Shown here: positions 10,084 through 21,011 of the stretch, piece after piece
How positions within the stretch are numbered: the stretch's first letter is position 1
How the letters are laid out: the number at the start of each line of letters is the position of its first letter
Assembly (NCBI GenBank): GCA_019188255.1
Contig: JAETXT010000001.1
Span: 4,402,001 to 4,466,000 of the forward strand
DNA: 64,000 bases
Source of the DNA: Verticillium longisporum
Taxonomy: Eukaryota > Ascomycota > Sordariomycetes > Glomerellales > Plectosphaerellaceae
Direction of reading: 5' to 3'
Program-made: the position numbers and the translations under genes
The notes under the pieces: generated by a model
Database searches by the model: none
Told to the model about the DNA's origin: nothing
The model's input: only the letters and a program-made list of their open reading frames with translations

Positions 10084-11887
10084 TCTCTCAAGTCCGAAAG
10101 CCTTCACTCGTATCATTTTCACCGCAACTGAAATTGTCCGGTTGTCGAGTCACTGCATGTTGTGTCCTGGCATGCCTGGCTTTGTACTTCACTCGACGGC
10201 CACCTACGGAACAGCCCACGATGACTTCTCAACCCCCTGCGACAGAGCCTGAGACCAAGTCTCTCGAAACTCAGGAACTGTCCTTGGAGAATCCAACCCT
10301 AGCATTGCCACACGAGTCCCCTAAAAAACACACGCAAGAGTCAACGGACCGGCGGATAATCCTGAAGCACATCCCAAAGCTGTCCATCTCAAGTCCGACG
10401 GGCACTGTGTGGCATTGTCCTATTTCACGCGTCTCGGAGCACCCTGATGGCCGCTGACAGAAGAGTCTGGCTGGATGCCGTGAGAGGGGCTCTGCGGCTG
10501 TACAAAGATAGAACTACCATGTGCATAAACACCCATCTACGCAAAAGCGGCGAGAGATCCTAGCCAATTTGGTCCACCAGTCTTCCCAATCTGGAGAACA
10601 TTTCGGACCAGGCGCGGGGCGAAATCAAGCAATGGCTTGGGCGTCGATCCGACAGTAGCCGCAAAAGCCACCCAGGGTCGGCGGTTCCTGTTAGGTAACT
10701 TCAGGGAGCCCCCTCCCCATGATGTTCCTCGCTCCAGAGCCTCTTGACGTACCACGGGGTGTCAATTAGCGGCCGTCGCTGAGTCGACGGCCGTTGGCGT
10801 CCGAATCTCGTGCCAAGCTTCCATCGTGACCACCCCTTGACCGCTGCGGGGAGGTCATGTTGGGGGTGTCTGGGGCCTGGAACATGCCTTTCGTGTTTGG
10901 ACGCAAAGGCCCCCTCACACCCTCTCCGTCGAAACACCACGCATGACATGTCACGATCCATTGTCGGTGAGGTCGTCCGGGATTCCTCGGTGCCGAGTCT
11001 TGTTGGGAAAGCATTTGAAGCCACGATCCTAGAGAAGCCGTAACGCCACCTTCCTCGGATGGCCACAGGCATATGGATCTTGCAGCAAAGTGCTCTTATA
11101 ATGGGCTGCATACTGAGGGCGGGCAAGGTTCGATTCGAGAAAGGTCAAAGGACATACCCGGAGAAATGTCCCCTTTGCTGGACCGCCAGGATGTGACAGC
11201 CGATCTGGTGAAGCCGAGTGATTCCTGGGTCCAATCTCCAGCCTAAATGGTTCAATATATTCCCATGTACGCTGATTCGTTTTCTTTCGCTGCTCCCTAC
11301 GTTTGTAACGGCTGTGACGGACGTTTTGGATCATGACCTTGACAATGATACGATCAATCTATTCTTTCGACTTGCCATCATTGTCAGACTCCAAGCACCA
11401 CATTGCTGGGTTAGCATTGATTGTGATCACACAAGTACGTGATGGGCTGGTACGCATTTAATGGCATTGTATTCGAGGATATTGAAAATCGAGGTCATTG
11501 AGCAAAGGACAATCATTAACTTCTAAGAGCTGTAAAACGAGGAGACCCAAATACTCCGATTTCACAAGACACCTCCAGAGTCGAGATTCCTACGGTAGCA
11601 CATTCTGATTCATATCGTCGTCTTCGTTTGACAACTGCTGCCTGTATCTAATCATAACACAGCAGCCTCAACCAAAAGGGGTGACTTCCTTCCAGCAAAT
11701 CGCACTTCCTGCCTCTGTTACCTATCAACTGGCCATTGCGAATCTTCTCCTTCCTGGGCAGCCACACAAACCAGTATCCTTTCCTCTCGAAGGCATAAAA
11801 TTCAGATCTGAACTTCATCCATCTACAACATCTGGCCTGCCAGGCAGAACCGCCCAACAGTACATTCGAGCTTCAGACCTCTTCACC
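10084..11887. other. Gene-poor stretch between transposon and F-box-like gene
   Basis: I see no gene that I can support. A minus-strand open frame at 10,755-10,537 encodes a proline/arginine-rich stretch ending ...NWLGSLAAFA and could be a relic, but I recognise no family. The 200 bp before 11,888 are pyrimidine-rich and form the leader of the next gene; an in-frame extension to 11,681 exists but the conserved-looking protein starts at 11,888. Confidence 0.5.
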
Positions 11888-13570
11888 ATGCCGGCCGAGA
11901 GTCCGCCCAGAGCGCCCGAGAGCGCGACTCCCGCAGCCGCCTCGCCCGAGCCAGACGACGCCTCCGCCGCCCAGCCCGCGGCGCCGGCCCCGAAACACGC
12001 CAACAAGCTCGAGATGCCGCCGCGCAACAAGCGCAACCTCGCCCTCCGCGGCAGCACCTCGGCGGCGCCCAACATGTGGCGCGCCTACCAGCGCGACCTG
12101 AAAAAATACAAGAAGCTCATGCGCAAGGCCGAGGGGAAGAAGGCGCGCAAGAAGCAGCGGCTCGCCGACGCCATGGCCGCGGCCAAGCGGCAGGGCAGGG
12201 CGGCCAAAGAGCGTCTGCGGGAGGCGAAGAAGGCGGAGAAGGAGGCCGAGACGAGGGAGAAGAGGGCCGTCAGGGAGGCGCTGAGAGAGGAGCTGCGCGT
12301 TGCGAAGGAGGTCGAGCGGGCTGTGCGCGAGAAGCAGAAGGCTGAGCGGCGACTTGAGAGGCTGGAACGCCGGCGCGCGGGCGCTGCTGGCGTCGGGGGT
12401 TCGCGGATTGGTGCGAGAGTGGCTTTGCAAGAAAGAGGTGCCGCGGAGCCGGTTGACGAGACTATGGACGAGGAGGAGGGGGAGGTGGACGAGGAGCTGC
12501 TCGAGACAAACCGAAAGTCTGGGCTCCTTGCCCTGCCGATGGAGGTCCGAGAGATGATCTTGGAGCATCTGCTTACCACGGACACGCCGATCCGGCTGAT
12601 CGAGGGTTGGGCCAAGCTTTGGAAGGGACGCGGCCCGCAGCTCGACACGGCCGTGATGCGTACATGCAAGCTGCTGTTCAGCGAGAGCATCATCATCCTA
12701 TATGGTCGCAACATGTTCGAGTACGTCCTGCGGGAGGTCGCCAATGCCCCGTTCCCTGCAGACGCGGGAAACAACGAAGGAAAGAACGATGTGGCCAGCC
12801 CCAACAACAACGGCAGCGGTGACAACGAGGTCGCACACGAACCTCCAGACGATAACTACACTGAAGCCGGCTCGGTTTTTGCCGTCGACGAAGACGAGAT
12901 GGATGACGATGATGATAACCCAGCTCCGTCGCAGACAACCCCCAGCATGGCACCCCCCACCGCCGGCGCCGTCGACATTGACATACGAAAGTTCGGCTCT
13001 CTCTTCCGCCATCTGACCATTGTCGCGGAAAGAAACCGCACAGAGCTTGGGTACCTTCACAGCATGGCCGACGCCATTGACGTCTTCCGTCACCTGCCCC
13101 CTAAACCCGGCGCCCACATTCACACCTTGTCTATTGTCATCACGCCTGGCTTCGAAGACGGCGTGGTGACTTTCCTCGACTTCTTCGAGCCAGACGGACG
13201 CGTCGTCAGGTCGCTGCGCGGGCTACCATGCCAGTTTGTCCGGATCGTCGTCCATACCGACTACAGCGCCCGTGGCGGGCGGCCGCATACAATTGCGATT
13301 GATATGCGGCCACTGGAGGCCGAAAAAGACGAGGGAGAGGTTGCGCGAAGACGGCGCGAGGAAAAGCTTGGTAATCGACGAACAATGCTGCAGACGTTGC
13401 CCAAGCTGATCCGGGCTGGCTGGGAGGCTGGTGCTGATCCTGACTATGGCATGTGCTCTGAGGAGGAAATGGACGATTGGGAATACTTCTGGTTTGGAGG
13501 GGTCAATCCCGATGCGGTGGGCGACGGGGACGAGGAGGATGTTGAAGAAGAAGAAATGGAGTTGGACTAG
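11888..13570 (+). CDS. F-box-like, coiled-coil and acidic protein of unknown function
   Basis: Intronless 560-residue protein starting MPAESPPRAPES. Order of regions: Pro/Ala-rich N-terminus (1-45); a long Lys/Arg/Glu-rich stretch (about 60-170) with strong coiled-coil or single-helix character; an acidic patch DEEEGEVDEELLE (about 193-205); a segment SGLLALPMEVREMILEHLL (about 210-228), which resembles the N-terminal helix of fungal F-box-like domains (LPxEIRxxIYxxLL); an acidic low-complexity linker with DEDEMDDDDDN (about 333-345); and a folded-looking C-terminal region with VVTFLDFFEPDGR. Many filamentous fungi have families of such proteins with no known function. The F-box assignment rests only on that helix and would make it a possible SCF ubiquitin-ligase adaptor. 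The upstream in-frame extension (from 11,681) lacks conserved character, so I chose the ATG at 11,888. Confidence 0.7.
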   Translation: MPAESPPRAPESATPAAASPEPDDASAAQPAAPAPKHANKLEMPPRNKRNLALRGSTSAAPNMWRAYQRDLKKYKKLMRKAEGKKARKKQRLADAMAAAKRQGRAAKERLREAKKAEKEAETREKRAVREALREELRVAKEVERAVREKQKAERRLERLERRRAGAAGVGGSRIGARVALQERGAAEPVDETMDEEEGEVDEELLETNRKSGLLALPMEVREMILEHLLTTDTPIRLIEGWAKLWKGRGPQLDTAVMRTCKLLFSESIIILYGRNMFEYVLREVANAPFPADAGNNEGKNDVASPNNNGSGDNEVAHEPPDDNYTEAGSVFAVDEDEMDDDDDNPAPSQTTPSMAPPTAGAVDIDIRKFGSLFRHLTIVAERNRTELGYLHSMADAIDVFRHLPPKPGAHIHTLSIVITPGFEDGVVTFLDFFEPDGRVVRSLRGLPCQFVRIVVHTDYSARGGRPHTIAIDMRPLEAEKDEGEVARRRREEKLGNRRTMLQTLPKLIRAGWEAGADPDYGMCSEEEMDDWEYFWFGGVNPDAVGDGDEEDVEEEEMELD

Positions 13571-13792
13571 GCTATGCGTTATGATCAAGGTGCCGTGGGG
13601 ACATGGTTTGCTATGCGATTTGAGGAAGCCGTCCCAGGGAGACAAGGGTGGTTGCATTGGAAGCTTTGCTAGACACGCATGACCACTACCGTTCCAAAGA
13701 TCGCAGAAGATGGCTCAGTAGCTCGAACTAGGACAAATAGGAGAAAGCTCAGGGGTATCATTTTTCTTCATTCACGTCAAGCATCAGGGTCT

Positions 13793-15483
13793 TCAAGTAG
13801 CTGTAGAGATGCGAACCTTGGACACCTCGAGCGTCTCCGTGTCCACCAGCACAACCTCCTTCGTTTCCGAGAAAGAAGGCACCGTGATGAGGCGGATCTG
13901 CTGGCCTTCGGGCCCCTGAACGACCTTGGTCGAGAACTCGGGCTGGCACCCGACAAAGTAGAGGTGAGGTGCCGACTTGATGACAAAAGGGTCGTCATCT
14001 TGAAAAGGGTAACTCCCTGCGGCGGCGTCAGTCATGGTGTCACGGCATGCCACGGCTGGGACAGGGAACGTACAAAGAGTGTCAGGAGCAGTAGGTGCAC
14101 TACACCTCCACCTGCACATGGCCTCCATCATGCCCAAACGATCTTCACTGTCGATGTACTTGAACACGTCGTCGACGTTCTGACCGCCCGTGCCGAGGAC
14201 TCTCCATCCGTCGATTTCACCCTCCCACGGGTTGGTCGTGTTGTCGAACCACCCGGCCTCGTTCGCGTCAGGATGGACGGACCAGGGTCTCGCTTTGGGG
14301 AACATGGCGGTGTGGATCGGCTGCTGAGGATAGCTTGCGTTGGCGGGATCCTGGGCGCCCGGCAGCAGAGTGATGGGCATGGAAGGGAGAAGCTCCGCGA
14401 GAAAGTCGTCGAGCAGCTGGCTGGGGACCGGGTTGTAGGTAGACGAGTCGTAGCCATATTTCTTGGTGACGGGCTTCTTGTCTGTCGCACTGGGGTCCAG
14501 CTTCGGCGCCTCGGTCAGTGATATGGAGTTTCCGGCAATAATGAGGCGGCTGATGTTTGAGGCCTCTTTTTGGGCAGATGGATCGAGTGACTCGCCGAGG
14601 AGGTATTCCAGGAGCAGGTCGAGCTCGACAGCGTACGAAGCATCATGGCCGGAGAAGGAGAGACCGGAGACGATGGCAATCTTGCTGCCGCCCGACTCGG
14701 CAGTTGGGGCATCCTTCATTTCTTCATCCTCGTCCTTGACCTGTTGCTTGCCGTTGGAGGGGGGCTTGGTAAGATCCCAGCGCTCTGGTTGGGGGGCGAT
14801 GTCGGCAAACTTGATATCTATGACTTCGAGTTCGCCGTTGGCGTTTTCAGATCCCATGACAGCGATGACGCAGCCCGTGACGAGGTTGACCGTCTTGAGG
14901 ACATCGCCTACGAGCCTGATGCGACCCGAGTCGTCCTCAATCATGACCTGGTCCTGGTCGTCGTCGGAGTAGTATTTCTCAGTCGAGATGGGGGCCGAGA
15001 TCCAGCGCTACGACGGGGGCAGGTCAGTGACAGCAGCCACCAGCTCTGGAGAAGAAACGACCTACGTCTTTGGACACATCCTCGAGAATATTGGGCTTCA
15101 ATCGCATCTCCATGTAGATGGTACCAGCCACCCAGCACAGCTCACCCTGTCGGACGTCGAGGACTCGATTGACCTGCTTCGCCGGCTCCCCGCCAATGAC
15201 GGTGCCATCCCAGGCTTCGGCTGCGATCTTTTCTACAGCAGGTTTGATACGCGTGAGGCGGAGGAAGTAAACGTCGGCAAATTGTTGCTGGTAGGACCTG
15301 TCTTTTTCAAGAGAAACGTGGCTAGGGGCTTGTAGGTTGAAGGTGCTCTTGCGAGCTGCGTTGTCTCTGCATCCCTTGTTGCGGTCAGCGCCTGCACGGG
15401 GGGGGGGGGGGGGGGGCATTGGCGACGCAATGCACTCACGACTTTTTCTGGAGAAGGCCAGTGACCTCATCGAGGGTGACCAT
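13793..15483 (-). CDS. POL31: DNA polymerase delta small subunit (POL31/Cdc1)
   Basis: Four exons: 15483-15440, 15366-15066, 15007-14074 and 14016-13793; introns of 73, 58 and 57 nt. The joined frame gives 500 residues. The start MVTLDEVTGLLQKKS is followed by the conserved RSYQQQFADVYFLRLTRIKP, an OB-fold region (MIEDDSGRIRLVGDVLK), and the inactivated calcineurin-like phosphodiesterase domain with VSGLSFSG and LLPGAQDPANASYPQQPIH. The C-terminus contains LWSYPFQDDDPFVI (restored across intron 3) and LYFVGCQPEFSTK, both typical of polymerase delta B subunits. The protein bridges the catalytic subunit Pol3 and Pol32 in replicative polymerase delta, in the nucleus. Intron 1 contains a 19-base homopolymer. 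The gene is divergent from CAF16, with 675 bp between start codons. Confidence 0.96.
15398..15416. repeat. 19-base poly(G)/poly(C) tract in POL31 intron 1
   Basis: An uninterrupted run of 19 G (C on the coding strand) inside a 73-nt intron, between donor 15439 and acceptor 15367. On the transcript it forms the pyrimidine stretch upstream of the branch site GCTGACC. Its length is likely to vary between strains or sequencing runs. Confidence 0.95.
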
Positions 15484-15802
15484 TGCGTGAGGCGGCTTCT
15501 GCAAAGTGTTTTGGCAAAGAGTGAGGTGTCGATGCAGCTGTCCCGCCAGAAATTGAGGTCAGTCTGGAGATGGGAGCCAAAGGAAGCTAGTAGCTCCAAG
15601 CTGGACAATGAGTGGGGGATGGGATTTGTGAGAGCCAACGCGTCAAGGAGGACCAGCGCGACCCCGGGCCCAAGGTGAGTCGCGACTTTTGGCGTAAAGC
15701 ACTGTGGCTTGACTCAAAGGCAAAGCCACGGCGGGGTTCCTAGGGTCCTAGCATCCAGACTCAGACTGCCAGGCAGGTCAGGGTTCCAGGATTACAGGGA
15801 TT

Positions 15803-15867
15803 GACTCACTGAGAGGACTCGCTGAGAGGACTCGCTGAGAGGACTCGCTGAGAGGACTCGCTGATTC
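15803..15867. repeat. 13-bp tandem repeat, five copies
   Basis: Unit gactcgctgagag repeated at 15803, 15816, 15829, 15842 and 15855; the first copy reads gactcac and the last ends in attc. The first copy overlaps a TGACTCA motif. Confidence 0.92.
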
Positions 15868-15922
15868 ATCACTACGGGGGAATGCCGAAGGAACACCGCC
15901 GGTAGCTGCCGCAGGGTATCGA

Positions 15923-15962
15923 AGCCAGCGAGCCATCGAGCCATCGAGCCATCGAGCCGTCG
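15923..15962. repeat. 8-bp tandem repeat, five copies
   Basis: Unit agccatcg at 15923, 15931, 15939, 15947 and 15955, with one substitution in the first and last copies, in the POL31/CAF16 intergenic region. Confidence 0.92.
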
Positions 15963-16158
15963 GAGCATGCGACACTGGATCGACCTTTCCTAAAAGTCCG
16001 ATCAGCTTAGTACACGAAAATTCTACATCTTCCAACCTCTCCCCCTCTTTGTCTATATATCCGAACCTCCCGTCGTCCTCTCATTGACTAATCCCTCTTC
16101 GTCCTTCTGTTCCTTCTTCTTTTCTGCCCCTCCATTCGACCTCTCCATAACCGCAATC

Positions 16159-17007
16159 ATGGCGCCCGCTCGCTCTCCCACTCTCGCGACGAATAACCTG
16201 ACCTACACCTTTCCCGACTACTCCACGGGCATCCGCGACATCACGCTCGACCTGCCGGCCCAGTCTCGCACTCTGATCATTGGAGCCAACGGCGCTGGCA
16301 AGACGACACTGCTGCGCCTCCTCGCCGGCAAGCGTCTGGCCCCCTCAGGCACCATCTCGGTCGGCGGCGTCGACCCCTTCAAGGAGGGCCTCGAAGGCGT
16401 CACCTACCTGGGCCTCGAGTGGGTCCTCAACCCCATCGTCCGCACCGACATTGGCGTCAACGAGCTCCTGCGCTCCGTCGGCGGCGACGCCTACCCCGTG
16501 CGCCGCGACGGGCTCAACGGCGGCCCCGACATCGGCACGACCCGACGCCTGCACGCGGTCAGCGATGGCGAGCGCCGCCGCGTCCAGCTCGCCATGGGCC
16601 TCATCCGGCCCTGGACCGTCCTGCTCCTCGACGAGATCACCGTCGACCTCGACGTCCTGAGCCGCGCCAACTTCCTCGGCTGGCTGCGCGCCGAGACCGA
16701 GACCCGCGTCTGCACCGTCGTCTACGCCACCCACATTCTCGACAACCTCGCCGGCTGGCCCACCCACCTCGTCCACATGCACCTCGGCCGCGTCAAGGAG
16801 TGGGACCGCGCCGAAAAGTTCCTCGAGGGCGTCGACGAGAGGAGCGGCAACAGCACCCTCGGCCAGCTTGTCCTGCGCTGGCTGCAGCAGGATCTCGACG
16901 ACCGCGGCCCTCGCTCGCAGGCCGGCATTGGGCCCGAGGGCAAGACCTACTCGGCTGGCGGCTATGGTGGTTACGGCGACGAATCGACCAAGATTGCGAA
17001 GAAGTAG
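16159..17007 (+). CDS. CAF16: CAF16-type soluble ABC ATPase
   Basis: Intronless 282-residue ABC protein with a single nucleotide-binding domain and no membrane segment. Walker A is GANGAGKTT (42-50), the signature is VSDGERRRVQ (134-143; D replaces G of LSGGQ, as is usual in this family), Walker B is LLLDE (155-159) and the switch histidine is in ATHI (His192). The C-terminus has a Gly/Tyr-rich tail (YSAGGYGGYGDE). Yeast Caf16 is associated with the CCR4-NOT/Mediator transcription machinery; related i-subfamily ABC ATPases exist in plants. The start at 16,159 has aatcATGG context and follows a pyrimidine-rich leader; in-frame codons upstream of it lack family resemblance. Confidence 0.93.
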   Translation: MAPARSPTLATNNLTYTFPDYSTGIRDITLDLPAQSRTLIIGANGAGKTTLLRLLAGKRLAPSGTISVGGVDPFKEGLEGVTYLGLEWVLNPIVRTDIGVNELLRSVGGDAYPVRRDGLNGGPDIGTTRRLHAVSDGERRRVQLAMGLIRPWTVLLLDEITVDLDVLSRANFLGWLRAETETRVCTVVYATHILDNLAGWPTHLVHMHLGRVKEWDRAEKFLEGVDERSGNSTLGQLVLRWLQQDLDDRGPRSQAGIGPEGKTYSAGGYGGYGDESTKIAKK

Positions 17008-17505
17008 GCACGTGATGGCCATCGACTCGCCATGTGTGGCAGTTGGCCCCCCTTTCAACGTGTGTCGAGCACGATTTTCGTCATAAAAATGTAATGACGA
17101 GGAAGGGCCGGGCGGCAGGTAGGATATTTGCATCGGTTCTTGCATGACGGGGAAAAAAGGCCAAGGGTTTAGGTCCAGGACGGAAACAGCATCATCAGAG
17201 GGGCGTAGGGGGCATTCTCAACTTTGCTCTGCGCGGCGTTACGGTTGCTTCAACATTACAGCATACCCATTTGCTTTCAGGCGGGCGGCGGTTTTTTCTC
17301 TAGTTGGAAAGGAGAGCCGCGTCTTTGGATAGATACCCTGACTTTCAATGAACAGGTCTCTTTCAGGTCACGAGCTAGATATCGCGTCAACTTCAACTAG
17401 ACAAGATCTCTTGCTTCTTTTCTGCAACTAGAAAATCTCAAGCATCATGATTTCCCTTCTCGGGGGCCGGCTATTCTTCCCAACACGGCCCCCCCCCTGG
17501 TGCGT
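17008..17505. other. Convergent intergenic region CAF16/mis6
   Basis: About 500 bp of 3' flanking sequence from two convergent genes. No gene, repeat or RNA recognised. Confidence 0.5.
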
Positions 17506-20005
17506 CTACCCTAGCGACGCGCGCGAGCCCTGACTCCCCTGGCTCGCGGCGTTCCCCGTGCCCTGCAAGACCTTGAGGATATTCTTCATAAAGTCCATGA
17601 CGCCCACGAACCCCTCCCTCTCGAGATGTCGGAGCACCTGCAGCCGGTACTCGGCCCACTTGAGCGGCAGGCCGCGCGCGGCCGCGAGCCGCTGCAGACT
17701 GGCCTGCGTCACGGGCCCGGCGTGGCGCGTGGCGATCATGACGCCGCCGTCGCCGCGAAACGCCTCGTCCTCGAGCGCGCGCACGCAAGAGATGGACTGC
17801 AGGCTCAGCAGCGGCGAGTGCGACAGGCCGAAGAGCAGCGGCAGCGCGAGATCGGAGCCGACGTCCTCGGCGTACCGCTGGAAGCGGCTCGTGGCGGCGC
17901 GGGGCGCGAGGCAGCCGAGGGCGTTCGTGTCAGTGGCGTTAAAGGCGCGGCCGCGCCAGAGGCAGTTGCAGAGGTCCATGAGGAAGCTGTTGAAGGTGCG
18001 GAGGTCGGCTGACGTGTAGGCCGTCTTGGACCGCGCCATGGCGGCGTCAAAGGCCGTCTTGTAGCGGGCGAGGACGCCGGTGAGGCGGGACACGTTGCCG
18101 AGCGAGGGCGAGAAGAAGACGAGGTAGACGAGCGCCGGCGACGGGATGGCGATGCGGACGTGTGGTTGCAGGGTGGGGTGCGAGGTCGTCGCGGCGACTT
18201 GTTCGTAAAAGTCGAGGACGGCGCCGTTGGTTGCTGTTGAGGGGCATGCTTGTATGAGCGAGAGCGTGAGAGCGTTGGCGTGAATCTGAAGTTGCCTGAC
18301 GGCGTCAAAAGGTGTGTCGGACGGTATGCTGTCCAGGGCGAGAAGGACCGAGGTCCAGTTGTGTAACAGGCCTCTGTAGGTATCGAGCAGGAGGATCTGA
18401 TTTGAAGGCGTTCGGGGAAGGCACTTCTCGAGGGGTTGGAAGAGGAGGCGCTCAAGTTCTACGGTTGTTAGTGGACATGAAATTCTGTGCATAACCAGAT
18501 ACCTACCATCAAATCTGGACAATGTTGTGTACTGAAGTATGCCGAGGATATGACCTTGTGCTTCGACGCCGTCCCACCTCTCGAATAGTTTGGCCAGGAA
18601 GTTTAAGACGACCGGGGGTGTTTCCTAACCATGTTAGTCACAGAGTTTTGGAACCAACTAGTCGGTAACTCTACCTTGACGCGCGAGACATAGTCTTGGA
18701 GAACCTCCATGGTGTCCTCGAAGGTCTTGGCGTCTGCGTTTCCCGAGCCGACATCGTCGAGGAGCGCGTCCAACCAATGCACGATGCGGCGCGACATGAC
18801 ATCGTCCTTCCTCAAAGCAACGAGTTTCTGAAGCAGCGGGTCGGCAAGGACAGCAGCTAACTGATTCGGCACCTCAATCTTTTCCAGCGTTTGGGCCAGT
18901 CGATCAGCGCTGTCGATTTCCTCCAAAGTCACAGACGTCTGCACGTGTCAGCACCAGATGGAGACAGGGAGGGGCATCGCATTCGTACCTCGTCGGCATA
19001 CGAAGTGTGAACAGCAGGAATACCAGACGGACGCGGTCCTCGTCCGCCGCCCGCAGCGTGTCTGCTCACCGTGAAGCCGCTCTGAGGTTGTGAGTTGGCG
19101 GCCGTGGAGCGTTGGGCATAGTCGCGTTGAATTTCGCCCAGCCGGTCGCGCCATTGGGTGTCGGGGTGCTGATGTTGTTAGTTCAGTATCTCTCCGGTTG
19201 CAGGCTAGAGAAGCGCACCTTGAAAGCAGATGCCTTGCCCTTGATGGCGTCGCCAACGATGATTTCGGGGTAGTAGTCTTTGAATATTCGCAGGAGGCCT
19301 GTCAACGCTGGATCATGGCCCGTCCGTCGAGATAGGCCTAGGCTATTCGGGATCAGCACGATGGAAGAATTCCTCTTTTGCTCCAGAATGTTTACATTGC
19401 CTGTATTCTGAAAGGGCGCACATGTTTGCGTCGCGTTATTACGGCAAGAAGATGGCAGAGGTGTGGCCTGTCGCTGGTCAGCGCATCTCAGCCATCTCAT
19501 TTCCCAAATGAAGGGCGAACCTGATGGCTGCTGTATCTAGCAGGTTGAACAGGATAGCATATGACTGTGAGAGGATAGCTGGGGTCTCAATGGTTTGATA
19601 CACCATGACGAGCCACCTTAACAAGCCAGCCTGGATGGGCAAGGAAGGCTTGAGCTCCCCGCGTCCAAGACAGCCAATGACTCTAAGGATGACATCGGAG
19701 GAAACACGACTAGACGGGTACAAGTTGTTGATGAGCGAGTTGAGGCTGGCTTGATCAAGGTGGCTGGGTTTTGTGATGAGTGAAATGAGCTCGCTCAGCG
19801 CGTCTGGTAAGAGGCCTTGGTCGTATGCGCGTGAGGTGAGGTTCTCGATGGTGGGCTTGATCGAGACAAATCGCTTTTTGGCGGGAATCTTTGCAGCTAC
19901 TCCATGATTAGCATTGTTTCGAAAGTGCAGTGTATGAAGTAAGCACAAACCTTGAACAACATCGTTGATCAGGTCCCGCAGCTCAGCTTCATCAGCAGAG
20001 GCCAT
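17506..20005 (-). CDS. mis6: Inner kinetochore protein Mis6/CENP-I
   Basis: Eight exons: 20005-19951, 19896-19521, 19467-19396, 19342-19219, 19168-18989, 18938-18675, 18624-18507 and 18458-17506. The seven introns are 48-54 nt and all exons join in phase to 713 residues. Helical-repeat protein matching Mis6/CENP-I: conserved N-terminal half with IQAGLLRWLVMVYQTIE, LSQSYAILFNLLDTAAIR, joined to PHLCHLLAVITRRKHVRPFRIQ and then GLLRIFKDYYPEIIVGD; and the C-terminal segment LPLKWAEYRLQVLRHLEREG. CENP-I is part of the constitutive centromere-associated network (CTF3 complex in yeast) and is needed for CENP-A-dependent kinetochore assembly. The start MASADEAELRD (20005) was preferred to an ATG at 20032. 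The donor of intron 2 (GTTCGC) is atypical; the rest are canonical. Divergent from a small gene with 581 bp between them. Confidence 0.93.
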
Positions 20006-20586
20006 GTTGACATGACAGGGGCAGGCTTTCACGGCTGCCGAGTTGGGTTTCCCGACACCATACCCCGTGCATGTGATATTGATCTGCTTCTACTTCCAGG
20101 ATCGCGAGAAGCAGTAGGAATAAAAGCTTCGTGAGAGGCGATTGAGTTCACCATCTGAAGCCGTGAGACGATACACCTTTGGTGTTGATAGCTGTGAACG
20201 CGGCGCATTCCTGGCAGTTGTCGTCGGCTGACAGACTTCGGGACGCGCGAGTGTGCCGCACGGACCATCCACCCTCCCTCATTGTAGCGGAATCCAGGCA
20301 GACGTGGCGGAAACTTATCCCTTTAAGACCGAATTCAGTCTCAGTACAAAAAGCCGACCATGAGCCGGGCCACCGCCTTCATAATAGGTTTTTCTTGGTC
20401 GGGACACTTTACATTGACACTTGATCCGTTCGATTTTCACTTTTTTCACGTTGTGCTCGAGATCCGAGACGAACCTACGTCTGTGCGCATCCGAGTTGTG
20501 ACGCATTCTTGACATCTTTCTCTCTCATATTCACGATCCGTCTAACCCCTGATCCGCAGTCGTCACCGACGTCATCACCAGCCACA
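20006..20586. promoter_or_regulatory. Divergent promoter region, mis6 / small membrane protein gene
   Basis: Intergenic 581 bp. It includes a gacgtcat (CRE-like) octamer near 20,568 just upstream of the plus-strand start, and no recognisable gene. Confidence 0.45.
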
Positions 20587-21011
20587 ATGCCGACTCCCCT
20601 CGACAACGCCATGAAATCCAAGGTGAGGAACCGTATGCTCGCGACAAGTATTTGGCTAACAATTACTGCATAGAATGCGCTTCTAGGTATGTAAACAGGC
20701 CTTAAGGATGGAACTCCAACCCACCTGTCACGCAGCGTTCGGCGGCCTCGTCACAGCAGTGGCCGTCTGGAGCATCTACGGCGGCGACATGTTCCCCGCG
20801 GCCGCCGACCCGACGGGCAACCCCGAGGAGTGGACGCGGGAGGAGATGCGCCGGTGGCTCGCAGCGGTAGGCCTCTCCGCCGCCGTCCTTGTGTGGGGTT
20901 CGTTCGCTCACAGACGGGCAGCGCAACCTGTTCCCCGGAGACGCGGCGACGCGCGAGGAGCTCCTCGCTAGGGTACTGGCCAACATGCGGATTCCGAGGG
21001 CGTCGGCGTGA
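20587..21011 (+). CDS. Small one-TM-segment protein with SAP/Ish1-like C-terminus, unknown function
   Basis: Four exons: 20587-20622, 20674-20686 (only 13 nt), 20736-20866 and 20922-21011; introns of 51, 49 and 55 nt. The joined frame is 89 residues. After a short N-terminus (MPTPLDNAMKSK) comes one hydrophobic segment, NALLAFGGLVTAVAVWSIYG (residues 13-32), then an acidic/proline link (DPTGNPEEW) and a helix-loop-helix EEMRRWLAARNLFPGDAATREELLARVLANM, which resembles the SAP/Ish1 motif. The third acceptor (20921/20922) was chosen over an earlier cacag because it restores WLAARNLFPG; the earlier one shifts the frame into an Arg-rich nonsense tail. I recognise it as a conserved-looking fungal small protein, probably in an organelle or ER membrane, but cannot name it. 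Confidence 0.75.

Larger units (their letters stand above)
15484..16158. promoter_or_regulatory. Divergent POL31/CAF16 promoter region
   Basis: Shared 675-bp 5' region. It holds two tandem arrays (15,803-15,867 and 15,923-15,962), a TGACTCA heptamer at 15,802-15,808 matching the Gcn4/CPC1 site, and a pyrimidine-rich leader (16,030-16,150) before the CAF16 start. No additional gene seen. Confidence 0.6.

Noticed and set aside
11127..11140. aaggttcgattcga, resembling a tRNA B box
   Set aside because: No matching A box or cloverleaf stems at the right distance upstream.
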